Assembly (NCBI RefSeq): GCF_043194295.1
Contig: NZ_JBAFVK010000014.1
From: Xanthobacter autotrophicus
Lineage (GTDB): Bacteria; Pseudomonadota; Alphaproteobacteria; Rhizobiales; Xanthobacteraceae
Direction: 5' to 3' (one strand)
DNA: 64,000 nucleotides
In this document: one piece after another, positions 53,447 to 60,879 of the stretch
How positions within the stretch are numbered: position 1 is the stretch's first letter
How the letters are laid out: every line of letters begins with the position of its first letter
The notes under the pieces: generated by a model
What the model saw: the letters and a program-made list of their open reading frames with translations, nothing else
Database searches by the model: none
What the model was told of the DNA's origin: nothing
Translations under genes and position numbers: made by a program

Positions 53447-53661
53447 TTGCTCGTTGCCGCAGACTAGACTCAGCAATTTGCGTAAGGCACGTGACTTCTC
53501 CATGCCGTTCGCTGGATGCACAACGCCGGGGAGGGATGGGGCGGCTGCGCTGCTCTGCGCGATCAATGCAGTGCTCGATTGGACACTCGTTCCATCCCAG
53601 TCGGTGTGTCGGTGATCGTGGCCAGCTCAATAGCAGCGTATCGACGCCGCCAAATGCCGAT

Positions 53662-53676
53662 GTTCGTCAGGCGAAC
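53662..53676. promoter_or_regulatory. IclR-type operator candidate, site 2
   Basis: GTTCGT-CAG-GCGAAC (5 of 6 pairs), again followed by TTGC, about 137 bases upstream of the mhpC start. The half-site GTTCG/CGAAC agrees with operators known for several IclR-family regulators of aromatic catabolism. Confidence 0.55.
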
Positions 53677-53812
53677 TTGCAGCTAGCCACCATGGACACT
53701 CTTTCCCAGCCGAAACTAGCTTCGCGCCGACGCCAGTGTTCTAGGGCTGCATCGAAGGCAGTTCCAAACGCTAAGCGTCGCAAGAGTGACTAGATGATCT
53801 CGGGAGGACGAA

Positions 53813-54679
53813 ATGACTGAGGAATGGACCGAGGTGGGGACAAGCGCCACCACGAGTTTCATGGAGGCAGGTGAAGAGCTCGTCCTGCATTATAACGATT
53901 GCAATCCCGGCAAAGCTGACGAGGTGATCGTGATGTGCCACGGCTCCGGGCCTGGCGCGAGCGGCTGGGCAAATTTCAGCCGCAATATTGGACCGTTCAC
54001 CCAAGTCGGATATCGGGTAATCCTTCTTGATTTCCCGGGCTGGAGCAAAAGCGCACCGATTGTCTGTACGGGCTCTCGTTCAGACCTGAACGCCAGGGCG
54101 ATAAAGGGGTTGGTCGACGCTCTTGGGTTGGGCCGCATCCATCTGGTCGGCAATTCAATGGGCGCTCATAGCGCCGTTCCCTTCGCATTAAACTGGCCGG
54201 AGCATGTTGGTCGCCTGGTGTTGATGGGCGGCGGCACCGGCGGGATAAGCACTTTTGCACCGATGCCGACAGAAGGGATCAAGCTAGCTCACAAGGTGTA
54301 TCGGGACCCAACAGTCGACAACCTGCAGCAGATGCTGCAGACCTTTGTTTTCGACGTCTCGGACCTAACGGACGATCTGGCCCGACAGCGCCTGGACGGC
54401 CTCTTGGCGCATCGCGAACATCTGGACAACTTCGTCAAGAGTGCGACGGTTAATCCAAAACAGTATCCGGACTACGGCCACCGGCTTTCGGAGATCACGG
54501 CCAAGACCCTTATTATCTGGGGGCGGAACGATCGCTTTGTTCCTTTCGATTCGGGATTGCGTCTGCTGGCAGGGATCGCGGACTCCGAATTGCATGTCTT
54601 CAATAAATGCGGCCATTGGGCCCAATGGGAGCACTATCAAAGGTTCAACACACTGCTACTCGACTTTCTACGCAACTAA
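53813..54679 (+). CDS. mhpC: Meta-cleavage product hydrolase (MhpC type)
   Basis: A 288-residue alpha/beta hydrolase. The oxyanion loop is MCHGSGPGASGWANFSRNIG, the nucleophile VGNSMGAHSAV (Ser115), the acid in IWGRNDRFVPF and the histidine in NKCGHWAQWEH. It cleaves the C-C bond of the ring-fission product, yielding 2-hydroxypentadienoate for MhpD and a dicarboxylic acid. GGGAGG precedes the ATG by 6-7 bases. It faces away from mhpB and converges with the regulator gene. Confidence 0.92.
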   Translation: MTEEWTEVGTSATTSFMEAGEELVLHYNDCNPGKADEVIVMCHGSGPGASGWANFSRNIGPFTQVGYRVILLDFPGWSKSAPIVCTGSRSDLNARAIKGLVDALGLGRIHLVGNSMGAHSAVPFALNWPEHVGRLVLMGGGTGGISTFAPMPTEGIKLAHKVYRDPTVDNLQQMLQTFVFDVSDLTDDLARQRLDGLLAHREHLDNFVKSATVNPKQYPDYGHRLSEITAKTLIIWGRNDRFVPFDSGLRLLAGIADSELHVFNKCGHWAQWEHYQRFNTLLLDFLRN

Positions 54680-54710
54680 AGTGTACATTGGATTTACCCA
54701 GTGGACTAAG

Positions 54711-54742
54711 CCGCTCCGCAATTGCGGGGCGGTGTTTCTTTC
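54711..54742. terminator. Hairpin between convergent mhpC and regulator genes
   Basis: CCGCTCCGCA at 54711-54720 pairs with TGCGGGGCGG at 54722-54732 (a near-perfect GC-rich stem around AATT), followed by TGTTTCTTTC. It lies 31 bases after the mhpC stop and before the end of the convergent IclR gene. Confidence 0.7.
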
Positions 54743-54816
54743 CCATAGGGTGCCGTTCCATCAGGGTGAGATGCACTTCCGGATAGCCGCAGCCCACGAT
54801 TTCGGGAAGCTAAGTC

Positions 54817-55611
54817 TTAGTCAGGAAGACAAGTCGCTCTCAGTTTGCGCTCACTCATCTCCGCTCCGATGCGCTTGGCACACTCTTCCATCGCATCCAA
54901 ATATTTTGCCGCGGCTTCGGTCGGATTCATCGCGGTTGTGAAGAATACCATGTTGATCGCACCTACCACATCGCCATCGAGCCGCAGTGGCACCGCGATA
55001 CCCGAAATGCCCGGAGCCGCTTCATTCACGCTCGACCCGTAGCCAGCCTCCCGGGTCTTGGCGATGATCTTCTCGGCGTGGCCCTTGCACTGTGCGGCCA
55101 TGTTGCCCTCCAGCTTCGAATGGCGAAGGAGTTCGAGCGTCTCATCTAGCCTAGGCGTATCGATGTATGAAAGGTAGGCCCTACCGGGTGATGTGTTCAA
55201 ATAGCCCCAGCGCGTCCCAACCATAGACCGGTGGATTGAGAACGGGCTGAGATGGTGTGTTGTTTCCTGGAGAACAATTTCGTCGCCACTGGGCATGAAG
55301 AGATTGACCGGCCACAGTACGATAGCCCCCAATGCGGCGAGTTCAGGATAGGCGACGCTGCGGATCCAGTCGACTCGGACACCTTCGGTCAACAAATTCG
55401 CTGCCGCGCGCAGACTCACCGTGTTGTCCGACGCATTCATTCCCACATAACCAAGTTCATCGAGTGTGCTAACCAACCGATAGATCGTGGTCCTATTGAT
55501 GCCGGTAGCGATTGAAAGCTGGGTTATCGTGGTAGGGCCTCGTCGACTTAGAATCCGCAATATCTCCAGCCCTCGCGCAAGAGCTCGAACTGAGCGGTAT
55601 TCTCCCATCAT
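54817..55611 (-). CDS. mhpR: IclR-family regulator (MhpR-like)
   Basis: A 264-residue IclR-type protein: winged HTH in residues 1-70 (ALARGLEILRILSRRGPTTI, TQLSIATGINRTTIYRLVST) and a GAF-like effector domain (WGYLNTSPGRAYLSYID, GSSVNEAAPGISGIAVPLRL). MhpR and PobR-type members activate aromatic catabolic genes with the substrate as inducer. Its position beside mhpC and the twin palindromes in the mhpB/mhpC region support control of this cluster. The start is ATG 55611 or 55608. Confidence 0.87.
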   Translation of the reverse strand: MMGEYRSVRALARGLEILRILSRRGPTTITQLSIATGINRTTIYRLVSTLDELGYVGMNASDNTVSLRAAANLLTEGVRVDWIRSVAYPELAALGAIVLWPVNLFMPSGDEIVLQETTHHLSPFSIHRSMVGTRWGYLNTSPGRAYLSYIDTPRLDETLELLRHSKLEGNMAAQCKGHAEKIIAKTREAGYGSSVNEAAPGISGIAVPLRLDGDVVGAINMVFFTTAMNPTEAAAKYLDAMEECAKRIGAEMSERKLRATCLPD

Positions 55612-55999
55612 GACTACTCTCCGACGCCTAGCGTACCGATCCTCACTTGCACCTGCGCCCGCGGCGGAACCAAGCGCTCAGGGGGCGAAGACAAAAGCAC
55701 AATCGCACAAAATTCGCTGACCGGAGATATAACCATTGCGACTCGAAAGAGGGAAGGCATGCGACGCGCCGACATCCTAAAGCCGCCCGTACCGCCGCAG
55801 CGGCATCTGCGACAGCGTACGTTCCGTAATGCCCTCGAAGTCATAGCCTCATGAGCCGGGAAACCGGCAATCTGGCTCCAAAGCCGTTCTGTCGCTATAT
55901 AGGCCGCTGCCACTGCGTTGATCAGAATGTTCTCGAGGCCCAACTCCAGCGCCGCAAACTTCGGCTCGCTGATCAACGCAGCGCGTAGAGTGCTATTTA
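55612..55999. other. Region upstream of mhpR, possible gene remnant
   Basis: About 390 bases up to the left end of an IS. On the minus strand a frame reads STLRAALISEPKFAALELGL then ENILINAVAAAYIATERLWS, which looks coding but is cut at 56000 by the IS and has no recognisable domain. No continuation is found behind the IS stack. Confidence that it is a remnant is low. Confidence 0.35.
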
Positions 56000-56048
56000 G
56001 AGCCCCTAACAAAACCATTTGTTAACCATATCTGGCCGAGGCTTGGGC

Positions 56049-56486
56049 ATGGCCAAGAAGCTTTTGCCCGATGCCCTTTGGGCCGAGATCGCCCCACTGT
56101 TTCCTGCTGCTGCGGCACGCCCGAAGGGCGGGCGACCACGGGTGGAGAACCGCGAGGCGCTGATCGGCATCCTGTTCGTGCTGTACACCGCGATCCCGTG
56201 GGAGCGGCTGCCGTTTGAGGTCGCCGGATGCTCGGGCATGACCTGCTGGCGTCGGCTGCGGGCCTGGCAGGATGCCGGCCTGTGGGACGAGATCCATCGC
56301 CACATGCTGGAGCGGCTGAACCTTTCCGGGGAGATCGACTGGTCGCGCGCCAGCGTGGACGCCTCGTCCGTGCCCGCCAAAAGGGGGGCGACGCGATCGG
56401 TCCGAACCCGACCGACCGCGGCAAGCCGGGCACCAAGCGGCATATCATGGTCGACCGAAAGGGCCTGCCTCTGGCCGTCGTCCTGA
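56049..56486 (+). CDS. IS427-like transposase, first frame
   Basis: From ATG 56049 the protein reads AKKLLPDALWAEIAPLFPAA, then YTAIPWERLPFEVAGCSGMT, up to VDASSVPAKRG with the first catalytic Asp. At AAAAGGGGGG (56379-56388) the sensible frame changes to that of the next entry, the usual recoding site of this IS group; the rest of this frame to 56486 is a short non-conserved tail. Confidence 0.85.
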   Translation: MAKKLLPDALWAEIAPLFPAAAARPKGGRPRVENREALIGILFVLYTAIPWERLPFEVAGCSGMTCWRRLRAWQDAGLWDEIHRHMLERLNLSGEIDWSRASVDASSVPAKRGATRSVRTRPTAASRAPSGISWSTERACLWPSS

Positions 56487-56851
56487 CCGGGGCCAACCGG
56501 CACGACAGCATGGCGCTGACCAAGGTGGTCGATGCCGTCCGCCCGGTCCGGCAACGGCGCGGACGACCGCGCAAGCGGCCCGAAAAGCTCCACGCAGACA
56601 AAGGCTATGACTTCCCGCGTTGCCGCCGGGACCTCCGCAAGCGTGCCATCGCCCCACGCATCGCCCGCCGCGGCGTCGACAGCTCGGAGCATCTCGGCCA
56701 GCACCGCTGGGTGGTCGAGCGCACCTTCGCCTGGATCAACCAGTTCCGCCGCCTCGCCATCCGCTACGAGCGCCATGCCGACCTCTACCGTGCCTTCCTC
56801 GTCCTCGCCGCCGCAATCATATGCTTCCGAGCCGTCAGCAGGTTTTGTTAG
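56228..56851 (+). CDS. IS427-like transposase, second frame
   Basis: The sensible part begins at the slippery run at 56379 (KGGDAIGPNPTDRGKPGTKR) and continues HIMVDRKGLPLAVVLTGANR, LHADKGYDFPRCRRDL and RWVVERTFAWINQFRRLAIR, holding the remaining DDE residues. Sequence before 56379 in this frame is a shadow. It should be expressed as a fusion with the first frame by ribosomal frameshifting. Apparently intact. Confidence 0.85.
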   Translation: MLGHDLLASAAGLAGCRPVGRDPSPHAGAAEPFRGDRLVARQRGRLVRARQKGGDAIGPNPTDRGKPGTKRHIMVDRKGLPLAVVLTGANRHDSMALTKVVDAVRPVRQRRGRPRKRPEKLHADKGYDFPRCRRDLRKRAIAPRIARRGVDSSEHLGQHRWVVERTFAWINQFRRLAIRYERHADLYRAFLVLAAAIICFRAVSRFC

Positions 56852-56994
56852 GTGCTCTTAGGTCCATTCCCGCTCAGTCTGCTTCACTCAGAAGGACAGA
56901 GTCGTCACCATCCGATGTACCCATCCGGCGAGGGCCGCCTTGCGGAGGTTGGGGGATGACGTGAAGTCCTAGGGGTAATCCTAGGAGTAGTCAT

Positions 56995-57390
56995 ATGTCC
57001 CTTTCGCGGGTGGAGGTGATCACCTCGGTGGAGCGGCGCCGGCGCTGGCCGCAGGCCGAGAAGGAGCGGCTGGTGGCGCTGGCACTGGAGCCCGGGGCTT
57101 CAGCTTCCGAGATCGCCCGCTCGGCAGGGGTGCATGTGAGCCAGCTCTTCCGCTGGCGCAAACAGCTCTGCGAACGGGTCACGCCCCAGTTGCCAGCCTT
57201 CCTGTCGGTGACGGTGGAGCCGCCGATGGAGACCGTTTCACCCCCGGACGAGCCATCGCCGCGTAAGCGTAAGGCTCGTCGCGAGGGCCGCATCGAGATT
57301 GAACTGGCGTCCGGCGACCGGCTGCGGCTGGAGGGCGACGTGGATGGCCGAGCGCTGCGCGATGCGATCGCCGCCCTGAGGGCGCGATGA
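56995..57390 (+). CDS. tnpA: IS66 TnpA-type protein
   Basis: A 131-residue protein with a helix-turn-helix (VALALEPGASASEIARSAGV, HVSQLFRWRKQL) and the IS66 Orf1 tail (GRIEIELASGDRLRLEGDVD). It accompanies TnpB and TnpC in IS66 elements. It overlaps tnpB by 4 bases. The gene looks whole, but the element is not. Confidence 0.85.
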   Translation: MSLSRVEVITSVERRRRWPQAEKERLVALALEPGASASEIARSAGVHVSQLFRWRKQLCERVTPQLPAFLSVTVEPPMETVSPPDEPSPRKRKARREGRIEIELASGDRLRLEGDVDGRALRDAIAALRAR

Positions 57391-57620
57391 TCCCTGTCCC
57401 GGTCGGCGTGAAGGTCTGGCTGGCGACAGGCCACACGGATATGCGCAAGGGCTTCGCCTCCCTAGCGTTGCAAGTGCAGGAAGTTCTTAGGCGAGACCAG
57501 CTTGGCGGCCATATCTTCTGCTTCCGCGGACGGCGCGGCGACCTCGTCAAGATCATCTGGCACGACGGGCAGGCGGCGAACCTGTACGTGCGTCGACTAG
57601 AGCGCGGCCGCTTCCTGTGA
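57387..57620 (+). pseudogene. tnpB: IS66 TnpB, C-terminally truncated
   Basis: The first 75 residues (VPVGVKVWLATGHTDMRKGF, then GHIFCFRGRRGDLVKIIWHD and VRRLERGRF) match IS66 TnpB, which is normally about 115 residues. The frame ends at a stop right after RGRFL, at the junction with other DNA. The conserved C-terminal third is missing. Confidence 0.85.
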
Positions 57621-57873
57621 GCCCCTCCCGACGTCAGGTCCGTTCGACCCGCTTCACATTTACCGCCCAGCCTTCCGTGTGCAGCAGAGCCGTGATCTCG
57701 GTACTGACACCTGTGAGAATGGCGATCTCAGACGGCATGTCCCCTCTACTTCACGGCTCTTATCCCTTTGTTCGGGATTGCGGGCCGCCTTTTCGCAGCC
57801 TCAACGGCTTACTGTGGGTTTCCTCCCTCTTCGCTCACTGTAGGAACCCGAGACGTGCCGCAAGCGAAACTGG
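57621..57873 (-). mobile_element. Scrap of an IS3-type transposase between IS elements
   Basis: On the minus strand about 57750-57630 reads ITALLHTEGWAVNVKRVER, a piece of the HTH_21 region of IS3 OrfB proteins (ITxLLxxEGWxVNxKRVER). It is cut at the junction with the IS66 remnant; the remaining 120 bases to the IS481 end show no gene. Only a fragment, not functional. Confidence 0.5.
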
Positions 57874-58890
57874 TGTTTGATCCCAGGCTTTGATGGTGCA
57901 CTCTTTTCGCAGGAATGGAAGGATGCGCTATGGACCAGGTTCTGCACGGGTGCGCCACGACGACGGAGGCGGTCCGTCGAGCGATACAACATAGTCAAGA
58001 GAGTCTGAGGACGCTGGCCAAGCCCTATGGCATCAACCCGAAGACCGTCGCCAAGTGGAAGAAGCGCAGCTCGGTCTGCGACCTCCCGACAGGCCCCAAA
58101 CAGGCCACATCAACCGTCCTGTCCCTGGAGGAGGAGGCGATCATCGTCGCCTTCCGCAGGCACACCTTGCTCCCGCTCGACGACTGCCTCTATGCCCTGC
58201 AGGCGACGATCCCTCACCTGACCCGTTCGTCCCTCCACCGATGCCTGCAACGCCACGGTATCTCAAGATTGCCGGAAGTAGAGGATGATAAGCCTGCCAG
58301 GAGCAAGTTCAAAACCTACCCCATCGGCTATTTCCATATCGACATTGCTGAAGTGCAAACCTCCGAGGGCAAGCTCTACCTCCATGTTGCCATCGATCGA
58401 ACCAGCAAATTTGCCTTCGTCCAGGTGACCCGCAAGACGGGGCGGACTTCGGCTTCAGCGTTCCTGGAGGCCCTGATCGCGGCGGTGCCTTACAAGATCC
58501 ATACCATGCTCACCGACAACGGCATCCAGTTCACCTTCCCGCCGCGCTACGCCGACGGTCCGACCGCACGCTATATGACCCACATGTTTGACATGCGGTG
58601 TCGGGAGAACGGCATCGAGCACCGCCTGACAAAGGTGAAGCATCCCTGGACCAACGGCCAAGTGGAACGGATGAACCGCACCATCAAGGACGCAACTGTC
58701 AAGCGCTTCCACTACGACGACCACCGGCAGTTCCAGACCCATCTCACCGACTTCGTCGCCGCCTACAATTTCGGCCGCCGACTGAAGACACTCAGGGGCC
58801 TCACCCCATACGAGTTCATCTGCAAATGCTGGACAAATCAGCCCGAACGATTCACGCTCGATCCAATCCATCAAATGCCGGGACTAAACA
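57874..58890 (+). mobile_element. IS481-family insertion sequence
   Basis: A 1017-bp element. The ends match as inverted repeats: TGTTTGATCCCAGGC (57874-57888) against the complement of GCCGGGACTAAACA (58877-58890), with TTTGATGG matching further in. The flanks are ACTGG on the left and ACTAG on the right, at best an imperfect target duplication. One transposase gene fills it. Confidence 0.82.
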
Positions 58891-58895
58891 ACTAG
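57930..58895 (+). CDS. IS481 transposase
   Basis: A 321-residue DDE transposase from ATG 57930: an N-terminal HTH (SLRTLAKPYGINPKTVAKWK) and integrase core (YPIGYFHIDIAEVQTSEGKL, MLTDNGIQFTFPPRYAD, HPWTNGQVERMNRTIKDATV), with the three acidic residues in HIDIAE, LTDNG and NGQVERMN. The frame runs through the right inverted repeat, and its TAG stop (58893-58895) lies outside the element, made from flanking DNA and the first base of the next IS. Confidence 0.9.
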   Translation: MDQVLHGCATTTEAVRRAIQHSQESLRTLAKPYGINPKTVAKWKKRSSVCDLPTGPKQATSTVLSLEEEAIIVAFRRHTLLPLDDCLYALQATIPHLTRSSLHRCLQRHGISRLPEVEDDKPARSKFKTYPIGYFHIDIAEVQTSEGKLYLHVAIDRTSKFAFVQVTRKTGRTSASAFLEALIAAVPYKIHTMLTDNGIQFTFPPRYADGPTARYMTHMFDMRCRENGIEHRLTKVKHPWTNGQVERMNRTIKDATVKRFHYDDHRQFQTHLTDFVAAYNFGRRLKTLRGLTPYEFICKCWTNQPERFTLDPIHQMPGLNN

Positions 58896-59770
58896 GCAGT
58901 GTGGACGGATTTCACCGTTTCGAGGCGGAGGGGGATTCCCTTTTCGTCCTTTCAGTGATTCATAAGGGGTCGGCTTTTGGCGAGGTCGACCATGCTGACG
59001 CGGATGACGGACGAGGATTGGGCGGTGGCTCTGGAGGTGTTCCGCGCTTGCCGGTCACGGCGCGGCGACAAGGGGCGCGATGACCGCAAGTTCCTCGAAG
59101 CCATGCACTATTTCACCGTGCACAACATCTCCTGGCGGGCGCTGCCGGCCGAGTTCGGCGCGTGGAACAGCGTCTGGAAGCGGTTCTGGCGGCTGCGCCA
59201 GGCCGGCGTGTTCGAGCTGTTCTTCGAGACCCTGGCATCGCTCAGCCGCACCGCGCATCTGGTCCAGATGTTCGATTCCACCGTGGTGCGCGCCCTTGTC
59301 TCCGCCGCCGGCGCAAAAGGGGGCAGGAGCGTCAGGCCCTCGGCCGCTCGCGCGGCGGCTTCTCCACCAAGATCCACCTCAAGAGCGACTTCGACGGTCG
59401 GCCGATCGCCTTCCACCTGACCGGTGGTGAGGCCGGCGACAGCCCGATCTTCAAGCTGCTGCTGGATCTGGGTCCCGACATCACGCCGCGCGCGGCTGTC
59501 GCCGACAAGGGCTATGACGCCAAGGCCAACCGGGCCATCGCACGCGCCCGCGGCATCGCGCCCGCCATCCCGTTCAAATCCAACGCGAGGGACCGGCCGA
59601 CCTTCTTCCCGAAGGCGCTTTACCGGGGCCGTGCCCGCATCGAGCAGTGCTTTGGAAAACTGAAGCGGTTCAAGCGCGTCGCCCTGCGCTGCGAGAAGAC
59701 CGAATGCGGCTTCGCCGCCATCGTCGCCCTCGCCTTGAGCTTCATCCTCATCAAATCCGTCCACACCGCC
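58895..59770 (+). mobile_element. IS5-family insertion sequence abutting IS481
   Basis: An 876-bp element with ends GGCAGTGTGGACGGATTT (58895-58912) and the complement of AAATCCGTCCACACCGCC (59753-59770), one mismatch. A TA duplication flanks it (58893-58894 and 59771-59772). It begins 4 bases after the IS481 end. Confidence 0.9.
58992..59420 (+). CDS. IS5-family transposase, first frame
   Basis: The protein MLTRMTDEDWAVALEVFRAC continues through FHTVHN-like YFTVHNISWRALPAEFGAWN and HLVQMFDSTVVRALVSAAGA (first catalytic Asp) to the run AAAAGGGGG at 59314-59322. There the conserved sequence passes to the second frame; the remainder of this frame is non-conserved. Expected to be part of a frameshift fusion. 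Confidence 0.85.
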   Translation: MLTRMTDEDWAVALEVFRACRSRRGDKGRDDRKFLEAMHYFTVHNISWRALPAEFGAWNSVWKRFWRLRQAGVFELFFETLASLSRTAHLVQMFDSTVVRALVSAAGAKGGRSVRPSAARAAASPPRSTSRATSTVGRSPST

Positions 59771-59773
59771 TAA
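59162..59773 (+). CDS. IS5-family transposase, second frame
   Basis: The meaningful part starts at about 59315 (RSRGGFSTKIHLKSDFDGRP) and goes on FHLTGGEAGDSPIFKLLLDL, AAVADKGYDAKANRAIARAR and RGRARIEQCFGKLKRFKRVA, carrying the other two acidic catalytic residues. The TAA stop (59771-59773) lies outside the element, formed from the TA target duplication and the next A. Confidence 0.85.
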   Translation: MEQRLEAVLAAAPGRRVRAVLRDPGIAQPHRASGPDVRFHRGARPCLRRRRKRGQERQALGRSRGGFSTKIHLKSDFDGRPIAFHLTGGEAGDSPIFKLLLDLGPDITPRAAVADKGYDAKANRAIARARGIAPAIPFKSNARDRPTFFPKALYRGRARIEQCFGKLKRFKRVALRCEKTECGFAAIVALALSFILIKSVHTA

Positions 59774-59828
59774 TGGCCGCCATCATGCAATGACGGCTCC
59801 GACGCAGCCTATCCACTCCACGTTATGG

Positions 59829-60569
59829 TCAGTTTTTCCAAAGTCCGCCGTCGACGACAATTGTTTGACCTGTGATGAATTCCGCCTCACGGCTCGCCAG
59901 AAACAGGATCGGTCCAACATAGTCGCCAGTCTTTGCTTGCCTCTTTATCGATTGCAAGCCCGCGATCTGCTCGAAAAACTCTTCTGGCACTCCGCCGGTG
60001 CCTGGGGTTGGTGTCAGGGAAGGAGCAACTGCATTTACCGTAATGCCCCGACCGCCGAGATCGTTCGCAAGTCCGCGGGTCAAACCGATGACCCCCATCT
60101 TGCTCGCAAAGTAGTGAGACATACCCGCGGCATTCGTCGCGACTGAGTTCGAAGCCAAGCTGATGATTCGGCCCCACCCATGCTCAGCCATCAGCGGTGC
60201 GAGATGTTTCGCAGCAAGATACTGCGAACTTAGGTTAATTCTAATTACATCGTTCCAAATATCGAAGTTAAGATCGTCAAGGTGAGCGAACGGAAAGATA
60301 CCAGCATTATTGATTAGAATATCACAGCGCCCGAAACGGATTGAAATATTTTCACGTACGTTCTGCCAATCCTCCGGTACCCCCACGTCTGTTCGCAGGC
60401 CTACGGAATCAGCGCCGGCCGCACTGACAGCCTGCAATGTTTCAGCACAATCAAGGCGATCCAGCGCCACGACGGAACAGCCGGCGCGGGCGAAAGCAAT
60501 CGCAATCTCCTGTCCGATCCCCCGAGCAGCTCCGGTCACAACGGCAACCAGTCCTTCATGGGTCTTCAT
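59829..60569 (-). CDS. SDR-family oxidoreductase
   Basis: A 246-residue classical short-chain dehydrogenase. The nucleotide site VVTGAARGIG is at 10-19, NNAG in DILINNAGIFPF, and the catalytic Ser-Tyr-Lys in SLASNSVATNAAGMSHYFAS with YFASK. The Asp after the second strand (VVALDRLD) suggests NAD preference. The substrate is unknown. It is the last gene of a minus-strand group with the small protein and the FAD oxidoreductase upstream. Confidence 0.9.
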   Translation of the reverse strand: MKTHEGLVAVVTGAARGIGQEIAIAFARAGCSVVALDRLDCAETLQAVSAAGADSVGLRTDVGVPEDWQNVRENISIRFGRCDILINNAGIFPFAHLDDLNFDIWNDVIRINLSSQYLAAKHLAPLMAEHGWGRIISLASNSVATNAAGMSHYFASKMGVIGLTRGLANDLGGRGITVNAVAPSLTPTPGTGGVPEEFFEQIAGLQSIKRQAKTGDYVGPILFLASREAEFITGQTIVVDGGLWKN

Positions 60570-60623
60570 TTCAACCTCACTTTAAGTTCGGCCGTCTCGG
60601 AAAGGTCCAGGACGACCGGACTC

Positions 60624-60848
60624 TCATTTGCCGGTGATCAGCATCCCAATGGCTCTCAGCACAACGCGTACGCTAAGTAGCTTTATTCCGTTACGGAGCT
60701 GCTGCGGCTGGACCACTGCCGACAACGGCATCGCACCCATGATTTTTCCGCGAATAACGATGTTGCCTTTCTCAACAGAGATCGAGTCAACTTCCATAAT
60801 ACCGGAGCCATCTGGCCCGAGTAGCTTCATTGTACCGACGTTAGTCAC
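60624..60848 (-). CDS. Small uncharacterised protein (about 74 residues)
   Basis: From GTG 60848 (GAGG 7 bases upstream) or ATG 60830, a short protein reads MKLLGPDGSGIMEVDSISVE, KGNIVIRGKIMGAMPLSAVV and ends VLRAIGMLITGK. I do not recognise a named family, but the codon use and the position between two genes of the same operon support a real gene. Strands with GxIxxxGxxxGxMP suggest a small beta domain and a helical end. It is 31 bases from the end of the FAD oxidoreductase gene. Confidence 0.6.
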   Translation of the reverse strand: MTNVGTMKLLGPDGSGIMEVDSISVEKGNIVIRGKIMGAMPLSAVVQPQQLRNGIKLLSVRVVLRAIGMLITGK

Positions 60849-60879
60849 GGGCTGCCTCACGATATATAGACAATATCCG

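Larger units (their letters stand above)
53400..53812. other. Divergent promoter region mhpB / mhpC
   Basis: About 410 bases without a gene between two divergent catabolic genes. It contains two similar palindromes (53432-53446 and 53662-53676, listed separately), which makes it the control region for both directions. Confidence 0.7.
56000..56857 (+). mobile_element. IS5-family (IS427-like) insertion sequence
   Basis: An 858-bp element. The ends GAGCCCCTAACAAAACC (56000-56016) and the complement of GGTTTTGTTAGGTGCTC (56841-56857) are inverted repeats with one mismatch, flanked by a TTA duplication (55997-55999 and 56858-56860). It carries two overlapping transposase frames. Confidence 0.9.
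56995..57620 (+). mobile_element. IS66-family remnant (tnpA and truncated tnpB)
   Basis: Two IS66 accessory genes remain, without a tnpC transposase or recognisable ends. An imperfect palindrome CCTAGG-GGTAAT-CCTAGG... at 56969-56985 lies just upstream. The right side is cut in tnpB near 57615, where unrelated IS3-like sequence begins. Confidence 0.75.
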
